Notes: generated by a model from the letters alone, not told the origin. Shown: positions 32,185 to 41,841, counted from the stretch's first letter. The stretch is DNA of 64,000 nucleotides from Bradyrhizobium sp. CCBAU 051011 (GCF_009930815.1 NZ_CP022222.1:3514501-3578500), one strand, 5' to 3'. Program-made: numbers and translations.

Positions 32185-35049
32185 TCAATTCAGCCGCCGC
32201 CAGAAATAATCGGGATCGACTCGCAGCGGCGGTCGCGGGAGACGGTCCTCGTCATCGGGATATCCGCGCCAGGAGGGAAATTCGCGCGGACCAAGACGCC
32301 AGCCGGGGAATGGAAAGGGCGGCCGGTTATCGCCGTAAAGGCGGTTGTCGTGGGACCACTGCTGGAATGGCCCACTGTCTTCGTCATAACCGCCACGATA
32401 GGCGTAGCGTTCGGCACGCGAGACGATCCGAAATTGCGTATCATTGATTCTCCCCGCCGGATCCCTCTTGAGGTGTTCGGTGAAAGCGCGTCCGGAGCCG
32501 GCCGGTGCAGGATCGCCGGTATAGGGATCGATCGACAGAGCAGCGAGCTGACGCATGGCTTCGCGCGAAGGGCCGTTCAATGCGGTTTTGGGAGCGTGCA
32601 GCTCCCAGGCTGCCTGCACGATCGGCTCGAACATCGGCAGAGCCACTTTTCCGCCGGTCTGGCCGCGCCCAAGGGTGCGGCGCCCGCCGTCGCTGTTGTC
32701 GTAGCCGACCCAGATGGCGATGGTAACGTCATTTGTGAAACCGACGAACCAGGCGTCGACCGAATTATCAGTGGTACCAGTCTTGCCTCCGACAAAGGGC
32801 GAGAGATGCTTCACCTCGCGCGCAGTTCCGCGCGCGAGCACGCCCTGCAGTATTGATTTCAACTGGTAAAACGATGCGCGGTCGGCGGAGCCGATCCAGT
32901 CAACCGCACGCGGATCGTGCTGGTAGATTGGGCGGCCGTCCTGTTCGATCGTTTCGATCGCATGGGGCCGGGGTCGTGCGCCTTCGTTGGCGATCGCTGC
33001 ATAAAACGCCGCAAGGTCGATGAGCCGCACAGTTTGGGCACCGAGTACGAACGGGTAGTAGCGCATGCATTCTTTGTAGAGCTGCGCTTCCATTGCGAGC
33101 TCGCAGACTCTATCGAGGCCTCGCTCGGCGCTTTCGTCGAGGCCGGTCGCGAGCAGTTGCGCGGTGGCGAGATTCCGGGAGTTTTCCAGCGCACGCCGCA
33201 GCGTAATGGCGCCCGAAGCGCCGCCGTCGTAGTTCTTCGGCGACCAGAAACCGCGTTGGCGCGCGTAGCCCGTCGCGCCGATCGGTGCCAGCGTAATGGG
33301 TTCGTCCATCACCAGCGTGTTGGGTTGCAATCCCTTCTGAAGGGCGGCGAGGTAGGTCAGCGGCTTCAAGGTCGAGCCGGGTTGCCGCAGGCTCTGGACG
33401 ACGCGGTTGAGCTGGCTTGCCGGATACGAAAAGCCACCCGCCATCGCGAGAATGCGGCCGGTTTCGTTCCCGAGTACGAGCGCCGCTCCCTGCACGGTCG
33501 GTCGAATGCGCAGATCGGCACGCGGCGCTTGCTTACCCTTGGCTTCGCGCACCTGCACATAGACTACGTCGTACGGCTTGAGACCTCGCCCGATCGCGGC
33601 GCTCCAGGTGTTCAGCGGCAGGATGCTTCCGTCGGTCAGACCGACGTTGATCGCATGGCCGCGCTTTCCACGCGTATTCTCCAGGACGACCGCCGATTGC
33701 CAGTGAACGTCATAGAGTGGTAGCCGCGTCGTCTTCAACGCCACGAGCCAAGCCGGCTCCGTGGTCTTCAGGTCAGCCGCTCTCAGACGGACGGCATCGG
33801 AAATGTTCGCCTCGGGTCCCTCAAATTTGTAGCGATTGGTGTTCAGCTCGTACCGCGCCAAGCCCTCCTGCAGTGTTGCTTCGACTATGCGCTGCAAGGC
33901 CGAGTTGACCGTCGAGTGCACCGTGTAGGAGGAACTGGTGAGAGTATCGAGGCCGGCGGCCACCTTTGCCTCGCGGGCAATGTAATCGACGAGATGAAAG
34001 GCGAAGTCCCGTCGCGTCGGCCGGTACTCGACGAACTGCGGCAATACTGCTTGCGCCGCGGCTGCGTCGATCATGGCGTCGTCCTGCATGCGGCCCAGCA
34101 CGTAGGCAAGGCGCTCGCGCGCGCGCTCAGGGTGGTGGTCGGGATTGAAGTAGTTCGGTCCCTTGGCGAGCCCGGCGAGCAGCGCGCCCTCGACTGCGGA
34201 GAGCGCGTTGGCTGGTTTGCCGAAATAGCTGCGCGCCGCCATCTCGATGCCCCAGGCTCCGCGACCGAGATAAATCGAGTTGAGATAGAGCTCGAGGATT
34301 TCCGCCTTGGTCAGGGAGCGCTCCATCCGCGAGGCAACGATCATTTCGCGCAGTTTTCTTTCGTAAGTGATGTCGTTGCCCACCAGCAGGTTCTTGACGA
34401 CCTGCTGAGTAATGGTCGAGCCGCCCTGCGGCCGGCCCGGCTGCGTGAAGTTGCCGAGGAAGGCGCGGACCAGTCCGCGCTCGTCAATGCCGATGTGCTG
34501 GAAGAAGCGCTTGTCCTCCGCGGCGATGAATGCGTTGCGCACCGCTTCCGGGATATCTGCAAGCTTGACCCAGATGCGGCGATTGTTCGGCGCGTAAATC
34601 TCGGCAACGCGCTGGCTCTTGTTATCGAGGATTACGCTGGTGCCAGGAAGCCTGAGGTGCTTGATCTGCGCGGCGTCGGGCAGATCCTTGACCGCGCTGT
34701 TGTAGAAAGCGATGACCTGGCCAAGATCGACCGGAGATCCTTCCACTTTTTCGCCTTTGCAGAACTGTCTGTAGGCCACATGGAGGTCGGCCAGATTCAG
34801 TCCTTTGAGTGCCTTGATCTCGCTGCTCAACGCTTCTTTGTCATCCATGGCAGTGGCAATCAGGTCGTCCAGGTTGAGGTCCTCGATGTCGAAAGCCTTG
34901 CGCATGTGGGCGCAGCCGGCACCCAAAAGCTGCGCCACCTCGAGGCGGTCGTGCGCCGCATCGAACTCCGTCTTGACCTCATCCGGACGGGTAGTGACCT
35001 GGCTGAAGGCAAGCGCCGTGGCGAAGATCTTGATGAGAATCGAGTCCAT
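32185..35049 (-). CDS. Class A penicillin-binding protein (transglycosylase/transpeptidase)
   Basis: The 954-residue enzyme polymerises and cross-links peptidoglycan outside the inner membrane. After a hydrophobic start (SILIKIFATALAFSQV) comes an unusual 130-residue region. The GT51 glycosyltransferase domain follows, with E178 in AAEDKRFFQH and GGSTITQQVVKNLL. The transpeptidase domain has S559 in RQPGSTLKPL, the SRN triad near 624 and KTGT near 756. The C-terminal 100 residues are rich in proline, arginine and aromatic residues. The ATG at 35049 is chosen; the frame extends 21 codons further. N-terminal membrane anchoring is short for this class, so the true start or anchor deserves care. 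Confidence 0.92.
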   Translation of the reverse strand: MDSILIKIFATALAFSQVTTRPDEVKTEFDAAHDRLEVAQLLGAGCAHMRKAFDIEDLNLDDLIATAMDDKEALSSEIKALKGLNLADLHVAYRQFCKGEKVEGSPVDLGQVIAFYNSAVKDLPDAAQIKHLRLPGTSVILDNKSQRVAEIYAPNNRRIWVKLADIPEAVRNAFIAAEDKRFFQHIGIDERGLVRAFLGNFTQPGRPQGGSTITQQVVKNLLVGNDITYERKLREMIVASRMERSLTKAEILELYLNSIYLGRGAWGIEMAARSYFGKPANALSAVEGALLAGLAKGPNYFNPDHHPERARERLAYVLGRMQDDAMIDAAAAQAVLPQFVEYRPTRRDFAFHLVDYIAREAKVAAGLDTLTSSSYTVHSTVNSALQRIVEATLQEGLARYELNTNRYKFEGPEANISDAVRLRAADLKTTEPAWLVALKTTRLPLYDVHWQSAVVLENTRGKRGHAINVGLTDGSILPLNTWSAAIGRGLKPYDVVYVQVREAKGKQAPRADLRIRPTVQGAALVLGNETGRILAMAGGFSYPASQLNRVVQSLRQPGSTLKPLTYLAALQKGLQPNTLVMDEPITLAPIGATGYARQRGFWSPKNYDGGASGAITLRRALENSRNLATAQLLATGLDESAERGLDRVCELAMEAQLYKECMRYYPFVLGAQTVRLIDLAAFYAAIANEGARPRPHAIETIEQDGRPIYQHDPRAVDWIGSADRASFYQLKSILQGVLARGTAREVKHLSPFVGGKTGTTDNSVDAWFVGFTNDVTIAIWVGYDNSDGGRRTLGRGQTGGKVALPMFEPIVQAAWELHAPKTALNGPSREAMRQLAALSIDPYTGDPAPAGSGRAFTEHLKRDPAGRINDTQFRIVSRAERYAYRGGYDEDSGPFQQWSHDNRLYGDNRPPFPFPGWRLGPREFPSWRGYPDDEDRLPRPPLRVDPDYFWRRLN

Positions 35050-35112
35050 GACCTGCCGACGGTCGCAAACCGCCTCCGTAAGGTCCCGTTTTTGTAGAAC
35101 AATATTAAACAA

Positions 35113-35438
35113 GGCTGTTATGGGGAAAAAGTTCCCGCTGGCTCGCTTTGGCCGCGGTGGGATGCCGGACAGTCAGGGGAAAGACAGTGGGACCCTCTGG
35201 CACCCCCGGTGCACGGCGATGGCCATGTCGGGATCAGGCCTTCGAGCTACCTCGACAGCATCCGGTCGGCTCAAGGCTTGGCAGCCGATTACATCGCCAA
35301 CGAAGAGATCATCTACGGCTGAGCGCAAACATGGGATGGCGCGCCCCGCCGCTTCTCCGGCCGTTCAGCACCGCTCCCGGCCGCGGAACCAACGCTGCGG
35401 CCAATGCGTTCTAAAAGCACAGCATTGGCAGCGCACTC
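35113..35438. other. Intergenic stretch between PBP gene and secreted-protein gene
   Basis: The left part is AT-rich (AATATTAAAC) and may hold the PBP promoter. An open frame on the plus strand ends at 35320-35322 with PSSYLDSIRSAQGLAADY and then IANEEIIYG. It looks protein-like but has no start or recognised family, so it is not called as a gene. Confidence 0.4.
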
Positions 35439-36005
35439 ATGAATGCCCCTTTTCCCGTCGTGCTTGCCGCGGCGCTCTTCAGCGCTACCATCGCGACGAT
35501 GCATGCGGATGCTGCTCCTCGAAAAAAGAAGACCGCGGTCCCCCCAGCAGCTAGCGTCGCTCAGCCACCAACGGACAGGTTTTTGGCCTGCGATGTCCGG
35601 GTGCGAGACTATCTTCGCGAAGGCGGAGCCGCGATACGGGTCACCAAGATCGAAGTGGATGATGCCCGACTTCAGTTGAACATTCATCATGAGTATGGAG
35701 AGGCAGGAAAGTCGCCTCGAAAACACCTCCGCGGGGACAGCGAAGAAGAAATGCGCAAAAATCTGCGCGGAATATTGGATGAGTTCGCGGCAGCGGCGAA
35801 GGCCGCAGCGGCTGGTCGCGCTTGGTATGTGATCGCTGCTCGCAAGGTCATGCCGGACCTCCGCGACGGTTCGGGCGAGAACGCGAGTCCGTGGACGGCT
35901 GTTGTCCTCGCGGATTTCGAGGGAAAATGCAGACCCATCACGTTCTATCAGTCTGTCGATCGGAACAAGCTCAATCCTGAACTTAGCAAGAAATTGGAGG
36001 AGTGA
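35439..36005 (+). CDS. Hypothetical secreted protein
   Basis: The 188-residue product begins with a signal peptide (MNAPFPVVLAAALFSATIAT, cleavage near ADA at 25). The mature chain starts with a lysine/proline-rich stretch and then has FLACDVRVRDYLREGGAAIR, a basic segment SPRKHLRGDSEEEMRKNLRG, an alanine-rich helix and a C-terminal FEGKCRPITFY. Two cysteines (in LACDV and GKCRP) may form a disulfide. No family is recognised. It stands alone before the UPF0182 gene. Confidence 0.7.
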   Translation: MNAPFPVVLAAALFSATIATMHADAAPRKKKTAVPPAASVAQPPTDRFLACDVRVRDYLREGGAAIRVTKIEVDDARLQLNIHHEYGEAGKSPRKHLRGDSEEEMRKNLRGILDEFAAAAKAAAAGRAWYVIAARKVMPDLRDGSGENASPWTAVVLADFEGKCRPITFYQSVDRNKLNPELSKKLEE

Positions 36006-36167
36006 AGTTTTACGCTTGAAGTGATTTGCAGTCGTGGCGACGGCGCCTGGACGCCATGAGGCGCGGGGAGGATGCTTAACTGCCGTCGCCGGTGGGGGGC
36101 CGCTGTGACGCGCAATCCCGTCATGAATCAAGCGGCAAACATTCTTCATTTCTGCTATCATCAAACC

Positions 36168-38954
36168 ATGACGATCGGGATTGCCGGACCCGAACGGAAG
36201 GCACCAAGGCAAAGCGCCGTGGTCGGGTTCATCATTGCGGCCGTCTTCTCCGGGATTTGCCTGATCCTGCTCTGGCTCGCGAGCGACTTCCTGGTCGACT
36301 GGCTGTGGTTTTCTGCGATCGGCTATCCTCAGGTTTTTTGGACGACGATCGGCGCCAAAGCCGTCATCCTCTTTGCAGTCTGGACCGGAACTGCGGCCGT
36401 CCTTTGGTTGAACGGATGGCTCGCGGTCCGCTTTGCCCGACGGCAGCCGCCGCAATCTGTCGCGGCCTTCGTGCGGAATCTTTCGGGCAATGTGCCGCCG
36501 CCCGACCTGTTCGCGATCGTGCGCGACCGGCTGCCGTGGCCCCGCGTCATCGCGGGCGGTGCCGGTTTGCTCGCTCTGCTGGTTGCCGCCTTGGAAGTCG
36601 GCAATTGGGGCGTCATCCTGCAGTTTTTCTATCACGTTCCCTACGGCGCAGACGATCCGCTCTTCAACAAGGATATCAGTTTCTACCTCTTCGTGCTGCC
36701 GGCCTATATCCTCGTCAAAAACTGGATGATGCTCACACTCGTTCTGAGCGCGCTCTTCGCCGCAGCGATCTACTGGGTGCACGGCGACATCGAATACGAC
36801 ATCCATCATCGATCGACGTCGCCGACAGCAATCGCCCACGGCTCGGCGTTGCTTGCTCTCCTCTTCGTCGTGAAGGCCTGGTCGTATGTTCTCGACCGTT
36901 ATCTGCTGCTCTATGGCGACAACGGCGTCGTCGTCGGCGCCAGTTACACCGACGTGCATGTGGGGCTGCCGGGCCTGTGGCTAATGATCGGGCTGTCGAT
37001 CAGCGCGGCGGTTGCTGCGTTGGCAAACCTCCGGGTGAGGACCTACCGGCTTCCTGCCGCCGCGGTCATGCTTGTCGTCATCGGCTCTTTCGTGCTGTCC
37101 GGCATAGCTCCCGTGCTGTTCCGGCAGTTCTTCGTCAAACCAAGCGAGTTGGAGCTGGAGAAGCCCTACATTGAACGCAACATCGCGCTCACCCGGCAGG
37201 CATACAATCTCGATCAGATCGCAGCCAAGCCGTTTGCTGCCGAACAGAAGCTTACCTCCAAGACGCTCGACGCCAACAAGGCGACAATCGAGAATATCAG
37301 GCTGTGGGACTGGCAGCCCTTGTCAGACACCTACGCGCAGCTGCAGGAGATCCGCACCTACTACAAATTCCATCATCTTGACGTTGATCGCTATTGGCTC
37401 GATGGCTCCTACCAAAGCGTAATGATCTCGGCCCGCGAACTGCGGCCCTCCTTGCTGCCGCCGAATGCCCAGACCTGGGTCAACCGCCACGTGCTGTTTA
37501 CTCACGGCACCGGTGCGGTGATGAGCCCGGTCACTCGCAAGAGCAGCGAAGGGCTGCCATTCTTTTATTTGCGCGACATACCCCCAGTTGCGGACGGAGG
37601 CCCCCAGATCCGCGAACCGCGCATCTACTACGGCGAAGAGCACGACAGTTACGTCATCGTCAAAGGGAGCACACCTGAGTTCGACTATCCAAAGGGAAAG
37701 GACAATGTCTACGCGGCCTATGACGGCACCGGTGGCGTTCCGATCGGATCGATGGTGTGGAGAGGCCTGTTTGCTTATTACTTCAACGACCCGAACCTGC
37801 TGCTCTCAAGCTACATCACCGCCGACAGCCGGATCATGATCCGCCGCAATATCCAGCAACGCGTAGGAACGATCGCTCCCTTCCTCAGGCTCGATCACGA
37901 TCCTTATCTGGTCATCAGCGAGGGGCGGATGTTCTGGATGCAGGACGCCTATACGGTGAGTTCCTATTTCCCCTATGCACAGCCGGTGCAAGAGCTGGGC
38001 CTCAACTACATTCGCAATTCAGTGAAGGTTATCGTCGATGCCTATAACGGAACCGTCGACTTTTATCTGATGGACACCGGTGACCCGGTCGCCGCAACCT
38101 TCCAGCGCATCTTTCCGAGCTTGTTCAAGCCGTTCGCGGTTATGCCGGCGGACCTGCAGAGGCACATTCGCTATCCGGAGGATCTGTTCCTGATTCAGGC
38201 GCGGCTCTATCAGACTTACCACATGGAGGCGGCCGACGTTTTCTATAACCGCGAGGATCTCTGGCAGTTCCCGCGCCAGCCGGGCGGCGGCGGCGTTGCA
38301 ACGATGGCCCCCTACTACATCATCATGCGGCTGCCCGGTGAGCCGCAGGCCGAGTTCTTCCTCATGCTTCCGATGGTGCCTAGCCGCCGCGACAACATGA
38401 TCGCGTGGCTCGCCGCGCGCTGCGATGCGCCCGACTACGGCAAGCTGATCGTCTACGAGTTTCCCAAGGAGAAGCTCGTCTACGGGCCGTTCCAGATCGA
38501 GGCGCGGATCAATCAAAGTACCGAGATATCGCAACAGATCACTCTTTGGAATCAGATGGGCTCGCGGGTGATACGCGGTGCGAACTTGCTTGTGATCCCG
38601 ATCGAGAACTCGATCCTCTATGTAACGCCGCTCTATCTGCGAGCGGAACACGGACACCTGCCGGAACTGAAACGCGTGATCGCAGCCTACGGCGAACATG
38701 TGGTGATGAAGGAGACACTCGCCGAGGCCTTGGCCGCGCTGTTCATGGAGCCCGGCGCTGCGCCGGCAGTTTCAACCACGACAGAGGAGAGGCCCGCTAC
38801 AGGCCCGGCGGCAAGTCAGGCACGTGAAGCGCTTGATCGCTACAATCAAGCAGTAGAGCGATTGAAGTCCGGAGATTGGAAAGGCTTCGGCACGCAGTTC
38901 GATGCAATGCGCGAGCTTCTTGAGGAAATGAACCGACGCTCCACCAGCCACTAG
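36168..38954 (+). CDS. UPF0182 family membrane protein
   Basis: The 928-residue product has about seven membrane helices in its first 320 residues. Then comes a large soluble part with the UPF0182 landmarks PYIERNIALTRQAYNLDQI, IRLWDWQPL, YYKFHHLDVDRYWLDG, PEFDYPKG and FLRLDHDPYLVISEGRMFWM. The C-terminal 100 residues form a helical tail (AREALDRYNQAVERLKSGDW). The family is widespread but its function is unknown. The ATG at 36168 is preferred because MTIGIAGPERKAP leads directly to the first helix, but 36123 and 36072 remain possible because no strong ribosome-binding site is seen. Its stop overlaps a small convergent gene. Confidence 0.9.
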   Translation: MTIGIAGPERKAPRQSAVVGFIIAAVFSGICLILLWLASDFLVDWLWFSAIGYPQVFWTTIGAKAVILFAVWTGTAAVLWLNGWLAVRFARRQPPQSVAAFVRNLSGNVPPPDLFAIVRDRLPWPRVIAGGAGLLALLVAALEVGNWGVILQFFYHVPYGADDPLFNKDISFYLFVLPAYILVKNWMMLTLVLSALFAAAIYWVHGDIEYDIHHRSTSPTAIAHGSALLALLFVVKAWSYVLDRYLLLYGDNGVVVGASYTDVHVGLPGLWLMIGLSISAAVAALANLRVRTYRLPAAAVMLVVIGSFVLSGIAPVLFRQFFVKPSELELEKPYIERNIALTRQAYNLDQIAAKPFAAEQKLTSKTLDANKATIENIRLWDWQPLSDTYAQLQEIRTYYKFHHLDVDRYWLDGSYQSVMISARELRPSLLPPNAQTWVNRHVLFTHGTGAVMSPVTRKSSEGLPFFYLRDIPPVADGGPQIREPRIYYGEEHDSYVIVKGSTPEFDYPKGKDNVYAAYDGTGGVPIGSMVWRGLFAYYFNDPNLLLSSYITADSRIMIRRNIQQRVGTIAPFLRLDHDPYLVISEGRMFWMQDAYTVSSYFPYAQPVQELGLNYIRNSVKVIVDAYNGTVDFYLMDTGDPVAATFQRIFPSLFKPFAVMPADLQRHIRYPEDLFLIQARLYQTYHMEAADVFYNREDLWQFPRQPGGGGVATMAPYYIIMRLPGEPQAEFFLMLPMVPSRRDNMIAWLAARCDAPDYGKLIVYEFPKEKLVYGPFQIEARINQSTEISQQITLWNQMGSRVIRGANLLVIPIENSILYVTPLYLRAEHGHLPELKRVIAAYGEHVVMKETLAEALAALFMEPGAAPAVSTTTEERPATGPAASQAREALDRYNQAVERLKSGDWKGFGTQFDAMRELLEEMNRRSTSH

Positions 38955-39094
38955 GGCCCCGAATCTTCAGTCCAGCGCTGCCTCTGACCGGCGGCGGCTT
39001 GCACAAGCCCGGCCGCGAAGTCGGGATCGGAAGTTGTTTTTGCCATTTTGAGCAATGCTGCCGCTGCCTCACGTGCATGGAAGTAATTAGACAT
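38951..39094 (-). CDS. Small protein, 47 residues
   Basis: A 48-codon gene reads MSNYFHAREAAAALLKMAKT and continues TSDPDFAAGLVQAAAGQRQR. The alternating alanine/leucine pattern predicts two helices. From memory it resembles short hypothetical proteins common in Bradyrhizobium. Its stop codon overlaps the stop of the UPF0182 gene, a packing more typical of real genes than of chance frames. The ribosome-binding site is weak. Function unknown. Confidence 0.6.
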   Translation of the reverse strand: MSNYFHAREAAAALLKMAKTTSDPDFAAGLVQAAAGQRQRWTEDSGP

Positions 39095-39362
39095 GGATAC
39101 TCACGTCTTACTCTTCTGTTTTCCTGATGCAGCATAAACAAAACGCCGAGTTTCCGTTCCGCGGCGGAAGTACAAAATACACAAAGCGCTTTGGTCCATG
39201 ACGGACCTGTCGGCTGACTGATCGAAAAAGGAGCTCCTCGGGCGCAGGCAGGGAACCCAACGGCCCACGTAAAAAAGCTTGCTGTGGCTCGCGCGCCACA
39301 GGATTGAGGCGAAAAATTCCCTAAACGTTGTAATTGCGACTCAACGGGGAAGATATTTTGGC

Positions 39363-39923
39363 ATGTTTGCGGCGCGGCCCAAGCCAACAAGGTTTCCCGC
39401 AACTTTTGTTGCGGTGACAGCACTTGTGATTGCCACGCTGAGGCTAAGCGTCCCTTCGTCCGCAATTGGGAGCGACTTTGAGGAATGTGCGGAGTGGAGC
39501 CGAAGGATGTTTTTGGGCGCCGAGCGCGTCGCGCGGATTATGGATTGCGGCGCCCGCTTTGCCGGCCGCCAAAAGATGGGCGGAGGTTATGCCTACTACG
39601 ATCTATTCCAGTACCGCAGCTTCGATATCGCTGGTCCGAACCCGACTGCGAACGAGCGCGCACGGATTTATGCGGCGTATAAGCGCTTTCTTGATGTGCA
39701 ACGTCGCGAAGCGGCTTTGGCCGAACTTCAACAGCCAGTCGCCGAAGAGCCTCGCATCCTCGCATTGTCAACGCCCAACCCGCGCCGTCCAAAGCGGTCG
39801 AGGCCGGAGTCGTGCATGATAGAAGGCTCGTTGTCGTGTACTTGGGTGAAGTTGGCGTCTACCGTTAGAAACGCGTTTGCTTCGAGCGGCTCCAGGCCTG
39901 TAGCTCCAACGAACTCGCGCTAG
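39363..39923 (+). CDS. Hypothetical protein with N-terminal signal or anchor
   Basis: The 186-residue frame starts MFAARPKPTRFPATFVAVTA, with a hydrophobic segment at residues 14-34. The middle part (SDFEECAEWSRRMFLGAERV, then RIMDCGARFAGRQKMGGGYA) has two cysteines and looks like a real domain. The last 50 residues are arginine/serine-rich and may be a shifted or worn end. No family is recognised. The surrounding 39.0-42.3 kb is rich in repeats and fragments, so recent rearrangement is possible. Confidence 0.5.
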   Translation: MFAARPKPTRFPATFVAVTALVIATLRLSVPSSAIGSDFEECAEWSRRMFLGAERVARIMDCGARFAGRQKMGGGYAYYDLFQYRSFDIAGPNPTANERARIYAAYKRFLDVQRREAALAELQQPVAEEPRILALSTPNPRRPKRSRPESCMIEGSLSCTWVKLASTVRNAFASSGSRPVAPTNSR

Positions 39924-40308
39924 CGATCGCCACTTCCGACCACCCAACACCTTCCCTTTGGTCGGGCCGGGCAGCATCGTTCTCGCGGCCAAAGTCACGG
40001 CTTTCGCTCGGCCAACTTGCCGCAGCGACGCGGTCTCCGATCGGCCACGATCGCAATTGCTCCCTCTTTTCGAACCTCTCGACAGATCCGCCGCGACTTC
40101 TTCTGCGCCCTCGTCGAATCGATTATCACGCAAGCATTCTAGCTTCACGAACTCGCGGATGCGACTGGACGTTGCATTCCCGTCAGTTGTCGCCGCAATC
40201 CACCGGGGGCTCCTAAGATGCACGTCCCTAAAATTCTTTTCCATTTTATGCAGCTATTTCAATGATATACGAGTCGTGAGCTTTTATTTTGAGACTTTGC
40301 GCGCTGTT
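39924..40308. other. Gene-free stretch, no recognised content
   Basis: I see no convincing gene, stem-loop or repeat here. GC content falls towards 40250-40300 (for example ATTTCAATGATATACGAG). The repeat block starting at 40309 follows. Confidence 0.45.
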
Positions 40309-40397
40309 GCGAAACCCAATCACTTCATCTCTTCCAGCAGCTTCCGCGCTTCACCCAACAACGCCTGAATCTGCTTTCGCTCGGCGATCGCATCCCC
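40309..40397 (-). pseudogene. Fragment of the small HGG-type gene (copy 2)
   Basis: In reverse complement the block encodes the tail AIAERKQIQALLGEARKLLE followed by EMK and a stop, matching the C-terminus of the intact gene at 42255-42521 (GMK in the last residues). The match continues past the stop for about 20 bases, so this is an approximately 89-base direct repeat of 42244-42332. The upstream part of the gene is missing; a REP-like palindrome begins 5 bases further on. Confidence 0.75.
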
Positions 40398-40401
40398 GGG
40401 A

Positions 40402-40459
40402 ATTACGGTGACAGTGCATAAAACTCTTACCCGGCGTTTGAGTGCACTGTCACCGTAAT
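40402..40459. repeat. REP-like palindrome, copy A
   Basis: ATTACGGTGACAGTGCA (40402-40418) and its exact reverse complement (40443-40459) enclose a 24-base loop. The same 17-base word occurs three times at 42044-42148 (twice forward, once reversed). From memory, this word recurs in proteobacterial genomes next to REP-associated tyrosine transposases (RAYT). No such transposase is in the window. Confidence 0.8.
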
Positions 40460-40656
40460 CGCATCTCGGCTTGAAACCGAAGCGTCGAACCGGCCCAAGC
40501 GTAGGCGAACGGCTGCAGGCGGCCTATGAGAAGGTGATGGCGAAGAGGGCCAAAGGCTGACGTCAGCGAGGCGCAGCCCGCGATTGCCTGACGAACGTCG
40601 CGGGACAAGCAGCCTCACGCATACGCAAAAACGGCAACTGTCCCCTTCATAGGAAG
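40460..40656. other. Stretch with a possible gene-end fragment
   Basis: Just after the palindrome an open frame reads GPSVGERLQAAYEKVMAKRA, then KG and a stop near 40560. It looks like the helical end of a protein cut by the repeat, but no start or family is visible. The rest shows nothing recognised. Confidence 0.35.
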
Positions 40657-41841
40657 CTATTGAGCCGCCGTCACTCGCAACGATTTCCTCAGAGCCCGTT
40701 TGGGGCTCGCTTCCGGATCCGCGATCGGGCGGCGGTAGGTCGCGACGCGGCGCAGCCAGCCGACCTCGAAGACACGGTTGGATGGAAGGTTGCGAACCCT
40801 CTGCTGCAGGACGAACTGCGCCGCATCGGCGAATTCGGCGCGTACGGCCTTCGGATCGCTGGTATCACCGTTCATCTTGAGCAGCACCTGCTTGAGACCC
40901 CAACCCTGCCGCCGCCCGGTCTCCCTGTCCATGGCGGCTTCGTTCGGGTTGGTGCCCTCGCCCTTGAAGTTGATGTAGTCGATCAGCGGATAAAAATTCT
41001 CGGAGGCGCGAATGACGCGCGTGAACTGGATGACGATATGTTCGCGCTCCGTGCCGTCGGGCGTCGTCTTGAGGATCTTCTCCATCGCACCTTGCGCCCG
41101 CGCCACCATGAATTGCGTCTGCTCCGGCACGGTGTCGAGCAGAAACTGCCTCAACTCCTTCATCTGCGGTGAGTTGGCGTTCTTCCTGAACTCGGCCCGG
41201 CTTGTCCAAGGGTTGGCCGGAATTTGCGTCTGGTCCAGCCAGGCGGGCAAATGCACGTTCTTCTTGCGCATGAATTCGAGCAGGGCCGGAAAGCTCTCCT
41301 CGAAAGGCAGCCATTTGCCGACAGGAAACCAGATGAAATGACCGATGCCCAGGGAAGCGAATTCCTCGTTCGCACTCCATGCCGTGATCGCATCACTTTT
41401 TCCGCCTGTTTCATTCAGCCAGATCTTCTGGCCGATCTTCTTCGCCAGATCGCCCGGCAAGACGAGCTGTGGTACAGGTAAATCCTTGGCCTCGTGGCTC
41501 GATTTCCGTGCTTCCGGCATTTGAACGGCAGCTTCCGGCGCTGGCTTCTGCACCTCAGGCCGTCGCAGGACTGTTTCGGGGTCCAACTTCTGCGTGTGGG
41601 ATGCTTGCTCGATGCCAGGCCCGTCCTGCTCTTTTTCGTTATCAGCGACGCGTGTCGCGGCCGGCGCGACTATTTCCGCCAATGCCGTTTGCGTCGCCAT
41701 GCCAGCGACGATGACACACGAGAGCAGCAATGAGCCGCAAGCAAGCACCTTCGCGCTGTACCGTCCGGGTTTAGCTTGCCGTGCCGTTCTCCTGCCGCTA
41801 CCCGCACGCCAGCGGCCAATGAAATCACCGCCCATGTCCAT
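40657..41841 (-). CDS. Conserved secreted or anchored protein, possible muramidase-like fold
   Basis: The 394-residue product has a hydrophobic segment near residues 32-54 and then a proline/glutamate-rich linker to about 125. The C-terminal domain begins KIGQKIWLNETGGKSDAITA and continues EEFASLGIGHFIWFPVGKWL and PFEESFPALLEFMRKKNVHL. I recall this NE-GG...SLGIGHFIW pattern from uncharacterised proteins of several proteobacteria. The early glutamate recalls lysozyme-like enzymes, but this is only a suggestion. The gene is bracketed by REP-like repeats and by copies of the HGG gene tail. The start is uncertain (41889, 41841 or 41835). Confidence 0.7.
   Translation of the reverse strand: MDMGGDFIGRWRAGSGRRTARQAKPGRYSAKVLACGSLLLSCVIVAGMATQTALAEIVAPAATRVADNEKEQDGPGIEQASHTQKLDPETVLRRPEVQKPAPEAAVQMPEARKSSHEAKDLPVPQLVLPGDLAKKIGQKIWLNETGGKSDAITAWSANEEFASLGIGHFIWFPVGKWLPFEESFPALLEFMRKKNVHLPAWLDQTQIPANPWTSRAEFRKNANSPQMKELRQFLLDTVPEQTQFMVARAQGAMEKILKTTPDGTEREHIVIQFTRVIRASENFYPLIDYINFKGEGTNPNEAAMDRETGRRQGWGLKQVLLKMNGDTSDPKAVRAEFADAAQFVLQQRVRNLPSNRVFEVGWLRRVATYRRPIADPEASPKRALRKSLRVTAAQ

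Noticed and set aside
33916..35097. A 393-codon open frame opposite the PBP gene
   Set aside because: Shadow of the GT51 coding region, which carries the expected catalytic motifs.
35313..36959. A 548-codon open frame opposite the 35439 and UPF0182 genes
   Set aside because: It crosses two plus-strand genes, has an arginine/histidine-rich translation and no ribosome-binding site or family.
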